Source: an uncultured Pluralibacter sp.
Lineage (GTDB): Bacteria; Pseudomonadota; Gammaproteobacteria; Enterobacterales; Enterobacteriaceae
Assembly (NCBI RefSeq): GCF_913775985.1
Contig: NZ_CAJYMB010000087.1
Location: forward strand, 1-64,000
Length of the DNA: 64,000 bases
Reading direction: 5' to 3'
The position numbers were made by a program, and so were the translations under genes. Position 1 is the first letter of the stretch. The number at the start of each line of letters is the position of its first letter. Positions 51,862-62,428 of this stretch are shown here, piece by piece. The notes beneath the pieces are model-generated. The model saw only the letters and a program-made list of their open reading frames with translations, was not told where the DNA came from and searched no databases.

Positions 51862-52731
51862 ATGCGAACCGGTTCGGGTTGGTTACTGGCGGCTGCCGCG
51901 CTGCCTTTTTTTGCCTGCGCGCAGGAAGCAACGATTAAGGATGTGCACGATACACCGGCCGTTCGCGGCAGCATTATCGCGAATATGCTGCAGGAGCACG
52001 ACAATCCCTTTACGCTTTATCCGTATGAAAGCAACTATCTGCTTTATACCTACACCAGTAACATGAACACCAAGGCCATTGAGAGCTATAACTGGTCTGA
52101 TAACGCGAATAAAGACGAAGTTAAGTTTCAGCTGAGCCTCGCTTTCCCGCTGTGGCGCGGCATTCTCGGCGACAACTCGCTGCTGGGCGCTTCCTATACC
52201 CAGAAATCCTGGTGGCAGCTGTCGAACACCGGTGAATCAGCGCCGTTTCGCGAAACCAACTACGAACCGCAGCTGTTTCTCGGCTTTGCTACCGACTACC
52301 GGCTCGGCGACTGGACGCTGCGCGACGCCGAGTTTGGCTACAACCACCAGTCTAACGGCCGCTCCGATCCGACCTCCCGCAGCTGGAACCGCCTCTATAC
52401 GCGCCTGATGGCGCAGAATGGCAACTGGCTGGTAGAAGTCAAACCGTGGTACGTCATTGGTGGCACCAGCGATAACCCGAACATCACCAAGTACATGGGC
52501 TACTACCAGTTAAAAATTGGCTATCAGCTGGGTGAAGCGGTGCTGAGCGCGAAAGGGCAGTACAACTGGAATACCGGCTACGGCGGCGCGGAGATGGGCG
52601 TGAGCTATCCGATAACCCGCCACGTCCGTTTCTACACCCAGGTGTACAGCGGCTACGGCGAATCGCTGATTGACTACAATTACAGACAGACCCGCGTTGG
52701 TGTCGGCGTGATGCTTAACGACCTGTTCTGA
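51862..52731 (+). CDS. pldA: Outer-membrane phospholipase A (OMPLA)
   Basis: A 289-aa outer-membrane beta-barrel, equal in length to E. coli PldA. A 20-residue signal peptide ending CAQ-E is seen, and the catalytic site YNHQSNGRSDP carries the His and Ser of the Asn-His-Ser triad. The enzyme hydrolyses mislocalised outer-leaflet phospholipids and is activated by dimerisation with Ca2+. The start at 51862 (MRTGSGW) follows GGAG; a TTG directly before it is possible. The C-terminal aromatic (LNDLF) is the BAM signal. Confidence 0.96.
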   Translation: MRTGSGWLLAAAALPFFACAQEATIKDVHDTPAVRGSIIANMLQEHDNPFTLYPYESNYLLYTYTSNMNTKAIESYNWSDNANKDEVKFQLSLAFPLWRGILGDNSLLGASYTQKSWWQLSNTGESAPFRETNYEPQLFLGFATDYRLGDWTLRDAEFGYNHQSNGRSDPTSRSWNRLYTRLMAQNGNWLVEVKPWYVIGGTSDNPNITKYMGYYQLKIGYQLGEAVLSAKGQYNWNTGYGGAEMGVSYPITRHVRFYTQVYSGYGESLIDYNYRQTRVGVGVMLNDLF

Positions 52732-52798
52732 CAGCTGTTCTGGAATTACGCTCGACCGCTGACAAATGAATTTGTCTAAAACATTGCACTCTTGCTCT

Positions 52799-52828
52799 CA
52801 GGCGCTGAAAATAGCGCCTGTTTTTATT
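52799..52828 (+). terminator. pldA terminator
   Basis: The stem AGGCGCT/AGCGCCT with loop GAAAAT is followed by TGTTTTTATTT. It ends about 17 nt before the recQ start. Confidence 0.8.
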
Positions 52829-52844
52829 TACAGCAGGGGTGATT

Positions 52845-54674
52845 GTGGCGCAGGCGGAAGTAATGAATCAGATATCGCTGGCAAAACAGGTTTTGCAGGA
52901 GACCTTCGGCTACCAGCAGTTCCGCCCCGGACAGCAAACCATTATCGAGACCGTGCTGGAAGGCCGGGACTGCCTGGTGGTAATGCCCACCGGCGGCGGT
53001 AAATCGCTCTGCTATCAAATTCCCGCGCTGGTGCTGGACGGCCTGACAATCGTCGTGTCGCCGCTTATCTCGCTGATGAAAGACCAGGTCGACCAGCTGC
53101 TTGCCAACGGCGTGTCGGCGGCCTGCCTCAACTCCAGCCAGAGTCGGGAGCAGCAGCAGGAAGTCATGGCGGGCTGCCGCACCGGCAAAGTGCGCCTGCT
53201 CTATATCGCTCCCGAGCGGCTGATGCTCGACAACTTCCTCGACAACCTCGGCCACTGGAATCCGGCGATGGTCGCCGTCGATGAAGCACACTGTATTTCG
53301 CAGTGGGGCCACGACTTCCGCCCGGAATATGCCGCGCTCGGCCAGCTGCGCCAGCGCTTCCCGGCGGTGCCTTTTATGGCTCTGACCGCCACCGCGGATG
53401 ACGCCACCCGCAGCGACATCGTGCGCCTGCTCGGGCTTCACGATCCGCTGATTCAAATCAGCAGCTTTGACCGCCCCAACATTCGCTACATGCTGATGGA
53501 GAAGTTTAAGCCACTCGATCAGCTGATGCGCTACGTTCAGGACCAGCGCGGTAAATCCGGCATTATTTACTGCAACAGCCGCGCCAAGGTCGAAGACACC
53601 GCCGCCCGCCTGCAAAGCCGCGGCATCAGTGCCGGAGCGTACCATGCCGGGCTCGATAATGCGTTGCGCGCCGAGGTACAGGAGAAATTTCAGCGCGACG
53701 ATCTGCAAATCGTGGTAGCAACGGTGGCCTTCGGCATGGGGATCAACAAGCCCAACGTGCGCTTCGTGGTCCACTTCGACATCCCGCGTACTATCGAATC
53801 CTACTATCAGGAAACCGGCCGCGCGGGCCGCGACGGCCTGCCTGCGGAAGCGATGCTGTTTTACGATCCGGCGGACATGGCGTGGCTGCGCCGCTGCCTT
53901 GAGGAGAAGCCGCCGGGACAGCTGCAGGATATTGAACGCCACAAGCTCAACGCGATGGGGGCCTTTGCCGAAGCGCAAACCTGCCGGCGGCTGGTGCTGC
54001 TTAACTACTTCGGCGAAGGGCGGCACGAGCCCTGCGGCAACTGCGATATCTGCCTCGATCCGCCCCGCCAGTACGACGGGCTTGAAGAGGCGCGCAAGGC
54101 GCTCTCCACGATTTATCGCGTCGACCAGCGCTTCGGTATGGGCTATGTGGTGGAAGTGCTGCGCGGTGCCAACAGCCAGCGTATTCGCGAGCTCGGCCAC
54201 GACAAGCTGCCGGTCTACGGTATTGGTCGCGACCAGACGAATGAACACTGGGTCAGCGTCATCCGCCAGCTGATCCACCTGGGCTTCGCCACCCAAAATA
54301 TTGCCCGCCACTCCGCGCTGCAGCTTACCGAAGCCGCGCGCCCGGTGCTGCGCGGGGAGGTTCCGCTTCAGCTGGCCGTACCGCGCGTGCAGGTGCTCAA
54401 GCCGCGGGTGGCGCAGAAATCCTACGCTGGCAACTATGACCGCAAACTGTTTTCCAAATTGCGCAAGCTGCGTAAAGCCATTGCCGACGAGGCGAACGTG
54501 CCGCCGTACGTGGTATTCAACGACGCGACGCTGATTGAGATGGCGGAGCAGATGCCCACCAGCCCCGGCGAAATGCTCAGCGTTAACGGCGTCGGCACCC
54601 GTAAACTTGAGCGCTTCGGCATGGAGTTTCTCGGCCTGATCCGCTCCCACGTTGACGGCGACGACGATGAGTAG
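52845..54674 (+). CDS. recQ: ATP-dependent DNA helicase RecQ
   Basis: A 609-aa superfamily 2 helicase, the E. coli length. Motifs are FRPGQ (motif 0), Walker A PTGGGKS near 53-59, [17 protein letters not shown] with the aromatic-rich loop, and [10 protein letters not shown]. The zinc-binding cysteines (CRR...CGNCDIC), winged helix and C-terminal HRDC domain follow. Start GTG at 52845 (VAQAEV) has AGGGG 6 nt upstream and matches E. coli; another GTG lies 6 nt earlier. Confidence 0.97.
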   Translation: MAQAEVMNQISLAKQVLQETFGYQQFRPGQQTIIETVLEGRDCLVVMPTGGGKSLCYQIPALVLDGLTIVVSPLISLMKDQVDQLLANGVSAACLNSSQSREQQQEVMAGCRTGKVRLLYIAPERLMLDNFLDNLGHWNPAMVAVDEAHCISQWGHDFRPEYAALGQLRQRFPAVPFMALTATADDATRSDIVRLLGLHDPLIQISSFDRPNIRYMLMEKFKPLDQLMRYVQDQRGKSGIIYCNSRAKVEDTAARLQSRGISAGAYHAGLDNALRAEVQEKFQRDDLQIVVATVAFGMGINKPNVRFVVHFDIPRTIESYYQETGRAGRDGLPAEAMLFYDPADMAWLRRCLEEKPPGQLQDIERHKLNAMGAFAEAQTCRRLVLLNYFGEGRHEPCGNCDICLDPPRQYDGLEEARKALSTIYRVDQRFGMGYVVEVLRGANSQRIRELGHDKLPVYGIGRDQTNEHWVSVIRQLIHLGFATQNIARHSALQLTEAARPVLRGEVPLQLAVPRVQVLKPRVAQKSYAGNYDRKLFSKLRKLRKAIADEANVPPYVVFNDATLIEMAEQMPTSPGEMLSVNGVGTRKLERFGMEFLGLIRSHVDGDDDE

Positions 54675-54735
54675 CCAGCAGGGTAAAAAAGTGTCAGGAT
54701 GATTGCTTCCTGAACTATTTCCCTGCGAGTCATCT

Positions 54736-55356
54736 ATGCTGACGCTTTTTCTCACCGTTGCCGCCGTGCACCTGATTGCCCTGATAAGCCCGGGGCCGGA
54801 TTTCTTCTTCGTTTCACAAACCGCCGTTAGTCGCTCCCGCAAAGAAGCGATGATGGGCGTGCTGGGGATCACCGGCGGTGTTATGTTCTGGGCGGGCATT
54901 GCCCTGCTGGGCCTGCATCTGATCATCGAGAAGATGGCCTGGCTGCACAACATTATTACCGTCGGCGGCGGCCTGTACCTGTGCTGGATGGGATATCAGA
55001 TGCTGCGCGGGGCGCTGAAAAAACGCGATCCGGCGCAGAAGCCGCCGGAGGTGGAGCTGGCCCGCGGCGGAAAAAGCTTTTTCAAAGGGCTGCTGACTAA
55101 CCTGGCCAACCCGAAAGCGATTATTTACTTCGGCTCGGTGTTTTCGCTGTTCGTAGGCGACAACGTCGGCAGCGGCGAGCGCTGGGGGATTTTCCTGCTG
55201 ATTATTGTTGAAACCCTGGCTTGGTTTACCGTGGTGGCAAGCCTGTTTGCCATGCCCGCCATGCGCAGCGGCTACCAGCGCATGGCGAAGTGGATCGACG
55301 GCGTGGCGGGGACGCTATTTGCCGGATTCGGCATTCACCTGATCATCTCCCGCTAA
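54736..55356 (+). CDS. rhtC: Threonine efflux protein RhtC
   Basis: A 206-aa LysE/RhtB-family exporter with five to six helices, same length as E. coli RhtC. The signature SPGPDFFFV near residue 18 and GLLTNLANPKAIIYF near 121 are conserved. The start at 54736 (MLTLFLTV) follows E. coli; 33 nt of extra upstream frame is not used. Its stop is immediately adjacent to that of convergent rhtB. Confidence 0.96.
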   Translation: MLTLFLTVAAVHLIALISPGPDFFFVSQTAVSRSRKEAMMGVLGITGGVMFWAGIALLGLHLIIEKMAWLHNIITVGGGLYLCWMGYQMLRGALKKRDPAQKPPEVELARGGKSFFKGLLTNLANPKAIIYFGSVFSLFVGDNVGSGERWGIFLLIIVETLAWFTVVASLFAMPAMRSGYQRMAKWIDGVAGTLFAGFGIHLIISR

Positions 55357-55977
55357 TTACGCGTGGCGCGCTGAGGCCAGCAGCGCGCCCACCAGCATAA
55401 ACAGCGATCCGAACGTTTTGTTCAGCGCCTTCATCTGGCGCGGCCCCTTAATCCAGCGCGCAATCCGCTGCGCCAGCGTGGCGTAACCTATCATCACAAT
55501 AATATCGACCACGATGGTGGTGGTACCGAGCACCGCGTACTGCATCACCTGCGGCGCGTGCGGGACGATAAACTGCGGAAACAGCGCCGCCAAAAACACA
55601 ATGCTTTTCGGATTCGTGAGGTTAACAAATACCGCCCGCTTAAACAGATGCCCGCGGTGCTGAGTTGCCGCCGCGGTATTCAGATCGATAGCCCCGGCGG
55701 TGCGCCACTGCTGAATGCCGAGCCAGATTAAATAGGCGGCGCCGGCCCACTTGAGGATCTCAAAGGCCAGCAGCGACCGGGAAAAGAGAGTGCCTAAACC
55801 GACGCCCACCAGCACGATGTGAATCGCCAGCCCGGTTTGCAGCCCGGCAATCGACGCCGCCGCACCGCGATAGCCGTAGCCGATGGACGTGGTCATGGTA
55901 TTGATCGCGCCGGAACCCGGGGAAAGGCTGAGAATAAGCGACGTCAGCAGATAGGCGAACCACCACTCTACGGTCAT
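55357..55977 (-). CDS. rhtB: Homoserine/homoserine-lactone efflux protein RhtB
   Basis: A 206-aa LysE-family exporter, paralogous to neighbouring RhtC and equal in length to E. coli RhtB. Conserved SPGSGAINT (about 19-27) and [21 protein letters not shown] (about 116-136) are seen. The two stops are contiguous (TAATTA), so rhtC and rhtB must terminate in each other's coding sequence. Confidence 0.96.
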   Translation of the reverse strand: MTVEWWFAYLLTSLILSLSPGSGAINTMTTSIGYGYRGAAASIAGLQTGLAIHIVLVGVGLGTLFSRSLLAFEILKWAGAAYLIWLGIQQWRTAGAIDLNTAAATQHRGHLFKRAVFVNLTNPKSIVFLAALFPQFIVPHAPQVMQYAVLGTTTIVVDIIVMIGYATLAQRIARWIKGPRQMKALNKTFGSLFMLVGALLASARHA

Positions 55978-56087
55978 GAGAAACTCCCTGAATGTCTGTT
56001 TTTATGCCACAATACGCTATTGTGCGGATGATGTAAGTCGCCCGTTAAAAATGACGATTTTCAGCGGTTAACTGGGGTCTGTACCCG

Positions 56088-57080
56088 ATGTTTCGGCAGC
56101 AAATGGACTGGAATACAAGAGAAAAAGCGTTCGCTGCTTTTACCACGGGCCCGCTGAACGACTTCTGGCGCCGGCGCGAAGAGGGTCAGTTTACGGGCGT
56201 GGATAATGTGCCGGTGCGCTTCGTCCGCTTTCGCTCCCCGCAGCACGATCGCGTCATTGTTGTCTCCACCGGGCGCATCGAAACCTACGTGAAATATGCC
56301 GAGCTGGCCTACGATCTGTTCAACAGCGGGTTTGACGTGCTGATGATCGATCACCGCGGGCAGGGGCTTTCCGGGCGCATGCTGGAGGATACCCACCGCG
56401 GCCACGTCGAGCGCTTTAGCGACTACGTTGACGACTTCAGCACCTTCTGGCAGCAGGAAGTGGCTCCGGGCCCGTGGCGCAAGCGCTACATCCTGGCGCA
56501 CTCGATGGGCGGCGCTATCTCAACCCTGTTTTTACAGCGCCATCCGGGCGCCTGCGACGCCACCGCGCTCTGCGCGCCGATGTTCGGCATTATCATCCGC
56601 CTGCCGGACTGGATGGTGCGCCAGCTGCTCGACTGGTCAGAAGGCCACAACCGCATTCGCGAAAGTTACGCGATGGGCACCGGGCGCTGGCATCCGCTGC
56701 CCTTTGGCCTCAATGTGTTGACCCACAGCCGCACGCGCTACCGGCGCAATCTCGGTTTTTATGCCGATAACCCACAGCTGCGCCTCGGCGGCCCCACCTG
56801 GCACTGGGTGCGCGAAAGCGTGCTGGCCGGCGAGCAGGTGCTGGCCGGTGCCGCAGATGAAAAAACGCCAACGCTGCTGGTTCAGGCCGAAGATGAACGG
56901 GTTGTGGATAATCTTAGCCACGACCGCTATTGTGAACTGCGCGCCGCCGCCGGGCATCCCTGTGAAACGGGCCACCCGCTGGTGATTGAAGGCGCCTACC
57001 ATGAGATCCTTTTTGAAAAGGACACCCTGCGCTCAGTCGCGCTGCACGCCATCGTCGATTTTTTCAATCGGCACGATTAA
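56088..57080 (+). CDS. pldB: Lysophospholipase L2 PldB
   Basis: A 330-aa alpha/beta hydrolase (E. coli 340 aa, so about ten residues shorter at the C-terminus). The nucleophile elbow AHSMGG is near residue 140, and DHRGQGLSG and a C-terminal catalytic His (AYHE) are present. It degrades lysophospholipids at the inner membrane. It is followed 36 nt later by yigL. In Salmonella and E. coli the pldB-yigL mRNA is stabilised by the small RNA SgrS, so the same control is plausible here. Confidence 0.95.
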   Translation: MFRQQMDWNTREKAFAAFTTGPLNDFWRRREEGQFTGVDNVPVRFVRFRSPQHDRVIVVSTGRIETYVKYAELAYDLFNSGFDVLMIDHRGQGLSGRMLEDTHRGHVERFSDYVDDFSTFWQQEVAPGPWRKRYILAHSMGGAISTLFLQRHPGACDATALCAPMFGIIIRLPDWMVRQLLDWSEGHNRIRESYAMGTGRWHPLPFGLNVLTHSRTRYRRNLGFYADNPQLRLGGPTWHWVRESVLAGEQVLAGAADEKTPTLLVQAEDERVVDNLSHDRYCELRAAAGHPCETGHPLVIEGAYHEILFEKDTLRSVALHAIVDFFNRHD

Positions 57081-57116
57081 TCCGGCTCTACGCCGCTTTT
57101 ACTGAAAGGTTGAACT

Positions 57117-57923
57117 ATGTACCAGGTTGTTGCGTCCGATCTCGACGGCACGCTCCTCAGTCCCGACCACACGCTTTCCCCCTACGCCAAAGAGACGTTA
57201 AAGCTGCTGACCGGCAAAGGCGTTAATTTTGTTTTCGCCACCGGCCGGCATCACATTGACGTCGGGCAGATCCGCGACGGCCTGGGCATCCAGGCGTATA
57301 TGATCACCTCCAACGGTGCGCGGGTGCACGATCTCGACGGTAACCTGGTGTTTACCCATAATATCGACAGCGATATTGCCGCCGACCTGTTCGGCGTGGT
57401 GCACGATAATCCGGCGATTGTGACCAACGTTTACCGCAACGACGACTGGTTTATGAACCGCCACCGCCCGGAAGAGATGTGCTTTTTCAAAGAGGCAGTA
57501 TTTAACTACGCGCTGTACGAGCCGGGCCTGCTGGAACCGGAAGGGATCAGTAAGGTATTTTTTATCGCCGAGACGCACGACGCGCTGCTGCCGCTGGAGC
57601 AGGCGATCAACGCCCGCTGGGGCGATCGGGTTAACGTCAGCTTTTCGACGCTGACCTGCCTCGAAGTTATGGCCGGCGGCGTATCGAAAGGCCACGCGCT
57701 TGAGGCGGTTGCCAAAATGATGGGCTATGAACTGAAAGACTGCATCGCGTTCGGCGACGGCATGAATGACGCAGAAATGCTCTCCATGGCCGGGAAAGGC
57801 TGCATCATGCAGGGCGCCCACCAGCGGCTGAAGGACCAGCATCCCGAGCTGGAAGTGATTGGTTCTAATGCCGATGACGCCGTGCCGCACTACCTGCGCC
57901 GCCTCTATTTGAATCAGGCATAG
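57117..57923 (+). CDS. yigL: HAD-family sugar/pyridoxal phosphatase YigL
   Basis: A 268-aa Cof-type HAD phosphatase (E. coli YigL 266 aa) with motif I DLDGTLLS (9-16) and motif IV FGDGMNDAEML near 218-228, with the lysine of VSKGHALEAV. It dephosphorylates sugar phosphates, relieving phosphosugar stress, and pyridoxal phosphate. It is second in the pldB-yigL pair. GAAAGG precedes the ATG. Confidence 0.95.
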   Translation: MYQVVASDLDGTLLSPDHTLSPYAKETLKLLTGKGVNFVFATGRHHIDVGQIRDGLGIQAYMITSNGARVHDLDGNLVFTHNIDSDIAADLFGVVHDNPAIVTNVYRNDDWFMNRHRPEEMCFFKEAVFNYALYEPGLLEPEGISKVFFIAETHDALLPLEQAINARWGDRVNVSFSTLTCLEVMAGGVSKGHALEAVAKMMGYELKDCIAFGDGMNDAEMLSMAGKGCIMQGAHQRLKDQHPELEVIGSNADDAVPHYLRRLYLNQA

Positions 57924-57932
57924 CGCAAACAA

Positions 57933-57953
57933 AGGCCCTGCCCGCCAGGGCCT
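57933..57953 (+). terminator. Hairpin after yigL (possible weak terminator)
   Basis: AGGCCCTG/CAGGGCCT forms an 8-bp stem with a 5-nt loop, 10 nt after the yigL stop. T-rich sequence (CTCTTTTTT) comes only about 8 nt later, so terminator function is uncertain. Confidence 0.4.
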
Positions 57954-58142
57954 CGCCATACTCTTTTTTGAAGAGACTTACACGCTGGCGCAATAATCGG
58001 CGGCAGCGATGTCTCGCCGGGAGCCCACCCGCCGCAGGGCATCCTTCGCTTAAACTGCCGTACTCATTTGCCTGGAATATGCTCAGTTGTCAACCGCTGT
58101 CTCCGCTACAATGGCGACCTGCTAACTCCTGGAACGCTTCCT

Positions 58143-59042
58143 ATGCCGCTGCTGATCGTCACCACCGTTTTATGGGCCTTCTCTTTTAGCCTGTTTGGCG
58201 AATACCTTGCCGGCCACGTCGACAGCTACTTCGCCGTGCTGGCGCGGGTGGGCCTTGCCGCGCTGGTGTTTCTGCCGTTTTTGCGCACTCGCGGGCACAG
58301 TTTTAAAACCGTCTGTCTGTATATGCTGGTGGGGGCGATGCAGCTCGGGGTGATGTACATGCTCAGCTTCCGCGCCTATCTCTACCTGACGGTGTCCGAA
58401 CTGCTGTTGTTTACTGTGCTAACGCCGCTATATATCACCCTGATTTATGACCTGATGAGCCGGCGTCGCCTGCGCTGGGGCTACGCTTTCAGCGCGCTGC
58501 TGGCGGTGGTTGGTGCGGGCATTATTCGCTATGACCAGGTTACCGATCATTTCTGGACCGGGCTAATACTGGTGCAACTCTCGAATATCAGCTTCGCCAT
58601 TGGCATGGTCGGCTACAAGCGGCTGATGGAGACGAGGCCGATGCCCCAGCACAATGCGTTTGCGTGGTTTTATATTGGCGCGTTGCTGGTGGCGATTGTC
58701 GGTTACGCCGCGCTGGGTAATGCCCACAAACTGCCGGAAACGACGCTGCAGTGGAGCATTCTGGTCTTCCTCGGCGTGGCGGCCTCGGGGCTGGGCTACT
58801 TCATGTGGAACTACGGCGCCACCCAGGTGGATGCCGGTACGCTGGGGATCATGAACAATATGCACGTGCCGGCAGGTTTGCTGGTGAATTTCGCCATCTG
58901 GCACCAGCCGCCGCACTGGCCGAGCTTTATCCTTGGCGCGCTGATTATTCTGGCCTCGCTGTGGGTGCACCGCCGCTGGGTTGCTCCGCATTCCGTACAA
59001 AAGGCAAATGATCGCAGGCGTGATTCCGCGCTGAGCGAGTAA
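58143..59042 (+). CDS. bioP: Biotin transporter BioP (YigM)
   Basis: A 299-aa EamA-superfamily carrier with ten helices and the same length as E. coli YigM, which is the high-affinity biotin importer. It begins [16 protein letters not shown] and ends [10 protein letters not shown]. The frame extends 75 nt upstream, but the ATG at 58143 is conserved. Its last 98 nt overlap the 3' end of convergent metR. Confidence 0.93.
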   Translation: MPLLIVTTVLWAFSFSLFGEYLAGHVDSYFAVLARVGLAALVFLPFLRTRGHSFKTVCLYMLVGAMQLGVMYMLSFRAYLYLTVSELLLFTVLTPLYITLIYDLMSRRRLRWGYAFSALLAVVGAGIIRYDQVTDHFWTGLILVQLSNISFAIGMVGYKRLMETRPMPQHNAFAWFYIGALLVAIVGYAALGNAHKLPETTLQWSILVFLGVAASGLGYFMWNYGATQVDAGTLGIMNNMHVPAGLLVNFAIWHQPPHWPSFILGALIILASLWVHRRWVAPHSVQKANDRRRDSALSE

Positions 59043-59883
59043 AGGCTTCAATGACCGGCTGGCGCTGATCGCCGTCGCGCACGGCGGCGTACAGCCGGCT
59101 CCACAGACCTTCTCCCAGGGTTTTGGTGACCACCAGACCCTGGCGCTCCACGTTTTCGACTACCCAGTGCGGCAGCGCCGCAATGCCCATCCGCGCGGCC
59201 ACCATCTGGATCAGCAGCAAGGTGTTATCGACGCTTTTAAACGCCGGACTTACCCCCGCAGGCTGCAGGAAATGGCGCCAGATATCGAGCCGCTGGCGTT
59301 GAACCGGATAGATAAGCTGGGTTTCACCGGCCAGATCTTCCGGCAAAATGCGCGTTTTTATTGCCAGCGGATGATCTGGGGCCAGCACCAGGCGCACTTC
59401 ATAATCAAACATTGGTGAATAGTGCAGGCCGCTGCGCGGCAGAATATCGGAAGTCAGTACGATATCCAGTTCGCCCTGCTGCAGGGCCGGCTGCGGATCG
59501 AAGGTCACGCCGGATTTAAAATCCATTTCAACCTGCGGCCACTGACTGCGGAAATTCTCCAGCGCCGGGGTCAGCCACTGAATACAGCTGTGGCACTCAA
59601 TGGCGATACGCAGCGTGGCCTGCTGCGGTTCGTTGCAGGCCTGCAGCGCGCTGCTGATCTGCGGTAAAACCTGGTTTGCCAGCTGCAGCAGGATCTCGCC
59701 CTGCGGCGTAAAGCGCAGCGGCTGGCTCTTGCGCACAAACAGCCGAAAGCCAAGACGCTGTTCCAGATCGCTGAACTGGTGCGACAGGGCGGACTGCGTC
59801 TGGTGCAGAACGGCCGCCGCCGCTGCCAGAGAGCCGCTGCTGTGCAGCGCCTGCAGCGTTTTCAGGTGTTTAATCTCGATCAT
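58945..59883 (-). CDS. metR: LysR-family activator MetR
   Basis: A 312-aa LysR-type regulator (E. coli 317 aa) using homocysteine as co-regulator to activate metE, metH and glyA. The N-terminal HTH is at about 17-40 ([23 protein letters not shown]). GAAGGA lies 6 nt before the ATG, inside a perfect MetR consensus palindrome. It is divergent from metE. The C-terminal 98 nt overlap bioP on the opposite strand. Confidence 0.96.
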   Translation of the reverse strand: MIEIKHLKTLQALHSSGSLAAAAAVLHQTQSALSHQFSDLEQRLGFRLFVRKSQPLRFTPQGEILLQLANQVLPQISSALQACNEPQQATLRIAIECHSCIQWLTPALENFRSQWPQVEMDFKSGVTFDPQPALQQGELDIVLTSDILPRSGLHYSPMFDYEVRLVLAPDHPLAIKTRILPEDLAGETQLIYPVQRQRLDIWRHFLQPAGVSPAFKSVDNTLLLIQMVAARMGIAALPHWVVENVERQGLVVTKTLGEGLWSRLYAAVRDGDQRQPVIEAFTRSARNHACDHLPFVRNAEQPSGGAPTARPE

Positions 59884-59895
59884 GAAAGTCCTTCA
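59883..59895. promoter_or_regulatory. MetR-box palindrome overlapping the metR start
   Basis: TGAAAGTCCTTCA is a perfect match to the MetR consensus TGAA-N5-TTCA. It begins at the first base of the metR start codon and covers its Shine-Dalgarno. A second, looser inverted repeat (TTCAT...ATGAA) follows at 59892-59907. Confidence 0.6.
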
Positions 59896-59946
59896 TTCCG
59901 GCATGAATAAATTGCGCTTGAGGAATATACACTAACCGCCAATTAT

Positions 59947-59978
59947 GGATGTGTAAACATCTGGACGTCTAAAAGTGT
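59947..59978 (+). promoter_or_regulatory. Tandem MetJ boxes upstream of metE
   Basis: Four in-phase 8-mers resemble the met box AGACGTCT: GGATGTGT, AAACATCT, GGACGTCT and AAAAGTGT, matching at 5, 6, 7 and 5 of 8 positions. Contiguous met boxes are where the SAM-MetJ repressor binds cooperatively. They lie about 105-137 nt before metE. Confidence 0.65.
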
Positions 59979-60083
59979 TTTTCGTGCCGCACGCTCAGGC
60001 CAGCCGACAACGCACTGTTTTCCCCGCGCTGCCCTGCTGCTGCCCGAAACCTGCAAAATGCAAATCAACAGGAAGGGTTAATC

Positions 60084-62345
60084 ATGACAATCATCAATCA
60101 CACTCTCGGATTCCCCCGGGTCGGCCTGCGCCGCGAGCTGAAAAAAGCGCAGGAAAGCTACTGGGCCGGAAAGGCTTCGCGTGAAGAGCTGCTGGCTGTT
60201 GGCCAGGCGCTGCGCGCGCGCCACTGGGCGGCGCAAAAGCAGGCGGGGATCGATCTGCTGCCGGTGGGGGATTTTGCCTGGTACGATCACGTGCTGACCA
60301 CCAGCCTGATGCTCGGCAACGTGCCCGCGCGCCATCAAAACGGCGACGGGACGATAGATATTGATACGCTGTTCCGCATCGGGCGCGGCCGGGCCCCCAG
60401 CGGCGAGCCCGCGGCGGCGGCGGAAATGACCAAGTGGTTTAATACTAACTATCACTACATGGTGCCGGAATTTATCCGGGGCCAGACATTTACCCTGAGC
60501 TGGACTCAGTTGCTCGACGAGGTGGATGAGGCGCTGGCGCTGGGGCACGCGGTGAAGCCGGTGCTGCTCGGCCCGCTGACCTACCTGTGGCTGGGCAAGG
60601 TGAAGGGCGACGCATTCGACAGACTGAGTCTGCTCGACGCTATTCTGCCCGTTTACAGGCAGGTGCTGGACGCGCTGGCGAAGCGCGGCATTGAATGGGT
60701 GCAAATTGATGAACCCGCGCTGGTGCTGGACCTGCCGCCGGAGTGGCTGGCCGCTTTTAAACCGGCTTACGAGGCGCTGCAGGGGCCGGTTAAGCTGCTG
60801 CTGACCACCTACTTCGAAGGGGTGACGCCGAATCTGGAGAGTATTATCGCGCTTCCGGTGCAGGGACTGCACGTGGATCTGGTGCACGGCGGTGATGACG
60901 TTGCCGAGCTGCACCGCCGACTGCCCGCGGACTGGCTGCTGTCGGCGGGACTGATTAACGGCCGCAACGTCTGGCGCGCCGATCTGACGGGAAAATATGC
61001 CGCAGTCAAAGAGATTGTCGGCAGGCGTCCGCTGTGGATAGCGTCATCCTGCTCCCTGCTGCACAGCCCCATCGACCTGAGTGTTGAAACCCGTCTCGAC
61101 CCGGAGGTAAAGAGCTGGTTCGCTTTCGCCCTGCAAAAATGCGAAGAGCTGGCACTGCTGCGCGACGCGCTGAACAGCGGCGAAACCGCGGCAATTGAGG
61201 CATGGAGCGCCCCAATAAAAGCGCGCCAACACTCCGCGCGGGTACACAATCCGGCGGTGGAAAAACGACTGGCGGGCATTACGCCCGCGGACAGCCAGCG
61301 CCAGAGCGGCTATCAGGCGCGGGCCGAACGCCAGCGCGCGCGCTTTCATCTCCCCGCGTGGCCGACCACCACTATCGGCTCCTTCCCGCAGACCAGCGAA
61401 ATTCGCGGCCTGCGCCTGGAGTTTAAAAAGGGCCAGCTCGATGCCGGCAGCTACCGCACCGGGATTGCCGAGCATATCCGGCAGGCCATTCAGGAGCAGG
61501 AGCGGCTGGGGCTCGACGTGCTGGTGCACGGTGAAGCGGAGCGTAACGACATGGTGGAGTATTTCGGCGAGCGGCTGGACGGCTTTGCGTTTACCCAGAA
61601 CGGCTGGGTGCAGAGCTACGGCTCCCGCTGCGTGAAGCCGCCGGTGGTGATTGGCGATATCAGCCGCCCGCATCCGATTACCGTCGAGTGGGCAAAATAC
61701 GCCCAGTCCCTCACTGATAAGCCGGTAAAAGGGATGCTGACCGGCCCGGTCACTATTCTTTGCTGGTCGTTCCCTCGCGAGGACGTGTCGCGCGAAACCA
61801 TTGCCAGACAGATTGCGCTGGCCCTGCGGGACGAGGTGGCCGACCTGGAGGCTGCCGGTATCGGTATTATTCAGATTGACGAGCCGGCGCTGCGCGAAGG
61901 GCTGCCGCTGAGGGAGCGCGATCGGGACGCTTATCTGGCCTGGGGCGTGGAGGTATTTCGCATCACCGCCGGGGTGGCGCGGGACGATACCCAAATTCAC
62001 ACCCACATGTGCTACTGCGAATTCAACGACATTATGGACTCCATCGCCGCGCTGGATGCCGACGTGATTACCATTGAGACGTCGCGTTCTGACATGGAAC
62101 TGCTGGCGTCCTTTGAATCCTTTGACTATCCGAATGAAATCGGGCCCGGCGTGTACGACATTCACTCACCGAACGTGCCGACGGTGGCGTGGATTGAGGA
62201 CCTGCTACGTAAAGCGGCCAGCCGGATCCCGGCAGAGCGGCTGTGGGTCAATCCGGACTGCGGGCTTAAAACCCGCGGCTGGCCAGAAACCCGCGCCGCG
62301 CTGGCGAATATGGTGCAGGCCGCGCAGAATCTGCGTAACGCCTGA
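60084..62345 (+). CDS. metE: Cobalamin-independent methionine synthase MetE
   Basis: A 753-aa zinc methyltransferase (E. coli 753 aa) transferring the methyl of 5-methyl-tetrahydropteroyltri-glutamate to homocysteine. It has two tandem barrels; zinc ligands are H641 and C643 (THMCYC), the Glu of IETSRSD (about 665) and the Cys of NPDCGLKTR (about 726). Divergent from its activator metR, with MetJ boxes and GGAAGG before the ATG. Confidence 0.98.
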   Translation: MTIINHTLGFPRVGLRRELKKAQESYWAGKASREELLAVGQALRARHWAAQKQAGIDLLPVGDFAWYDHVLTTSLMLGNVPARHQNGDGTIDIDTLFRIGRGRAPSGEPAAAAEMTKWFNTNYHYMVPEFIRGQTFTLSWTQLLDEVDEALALGHAVKPVLLGPLTYLWLGKVKGDAFDRLSLLDAILPVYRQVLDALAKRGIEWVQIDEPALVLDLPPEWLAAFKPAYEALQGPVKLLLTTYFEGVTPNLESIIALPVQGLHVDLVHGGDDVAELHRRLPADWLLSAGLINGRNVWRADLTGKYAAVKEIVGRRPLWIASSCSLLHSPIDLSVETRLDPEVKSWFAFALQKCEELALLRDALNSGETAAIEAWSAPIKARQHSARVHNPAVEKRLAGITPADSQRQSGYQARAERQRARFHLPAWPTTTIGSFPQTSEIRGLRLEFKKGQLDAGSYRTGIAEHIRQAIQEQERLGLDVLVHGEAERNDMVEYFGERLDGFAFTQNGWVQSYGSRCVKPPVVIGDISRPHPITVEWAKYAQSLTDKPVKGMLTGPVTILCWSFPREDVSRETIARQIALALRDEVADLEAAGIGIIQIDEPALREGLPLRERDRDAYLAWGVEVFRITAGVARDDTQIHTHMCYCEFNDIMDSIAALDADVITIETSRSDMELLASFESFDYPNEIGPGVYDIHSPNVPTVAWIEDLLRKAASRIPAERLWVNPDCGLKTRGWPETRAALANMVQAAQNLRNA

Positions 62346-62370
62346 TATACCCGCGGGCGGTGGTGGCAAA

Positions 62371-62428
62371 AACGCCCGGCAGATGGCCGGGCGCACGGTT
62401 CAGACAAGCGCCGTTACGGCGCTTTTTT
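62371..62428 (+). terminator. metE terminator, with an upstream GC hairpin
   Basis: AAGCGCCG-TTA-CGGCGCTT (62406-62424) is followed by a T run to 62428, an intrinsic terminator that overlaps the last codons of convergent dlhH. A separate hairpin, CGCCCGGC/GCCGGGCG (62371-62391), precedes it and may be a REP-like unit. Confidence 0.85.

Noticed and set aside
52824-54953. A 709-codon minus-strand frame
   Set aside because: Antisense to recQ, with no recognisable domain and low-complexity composition.
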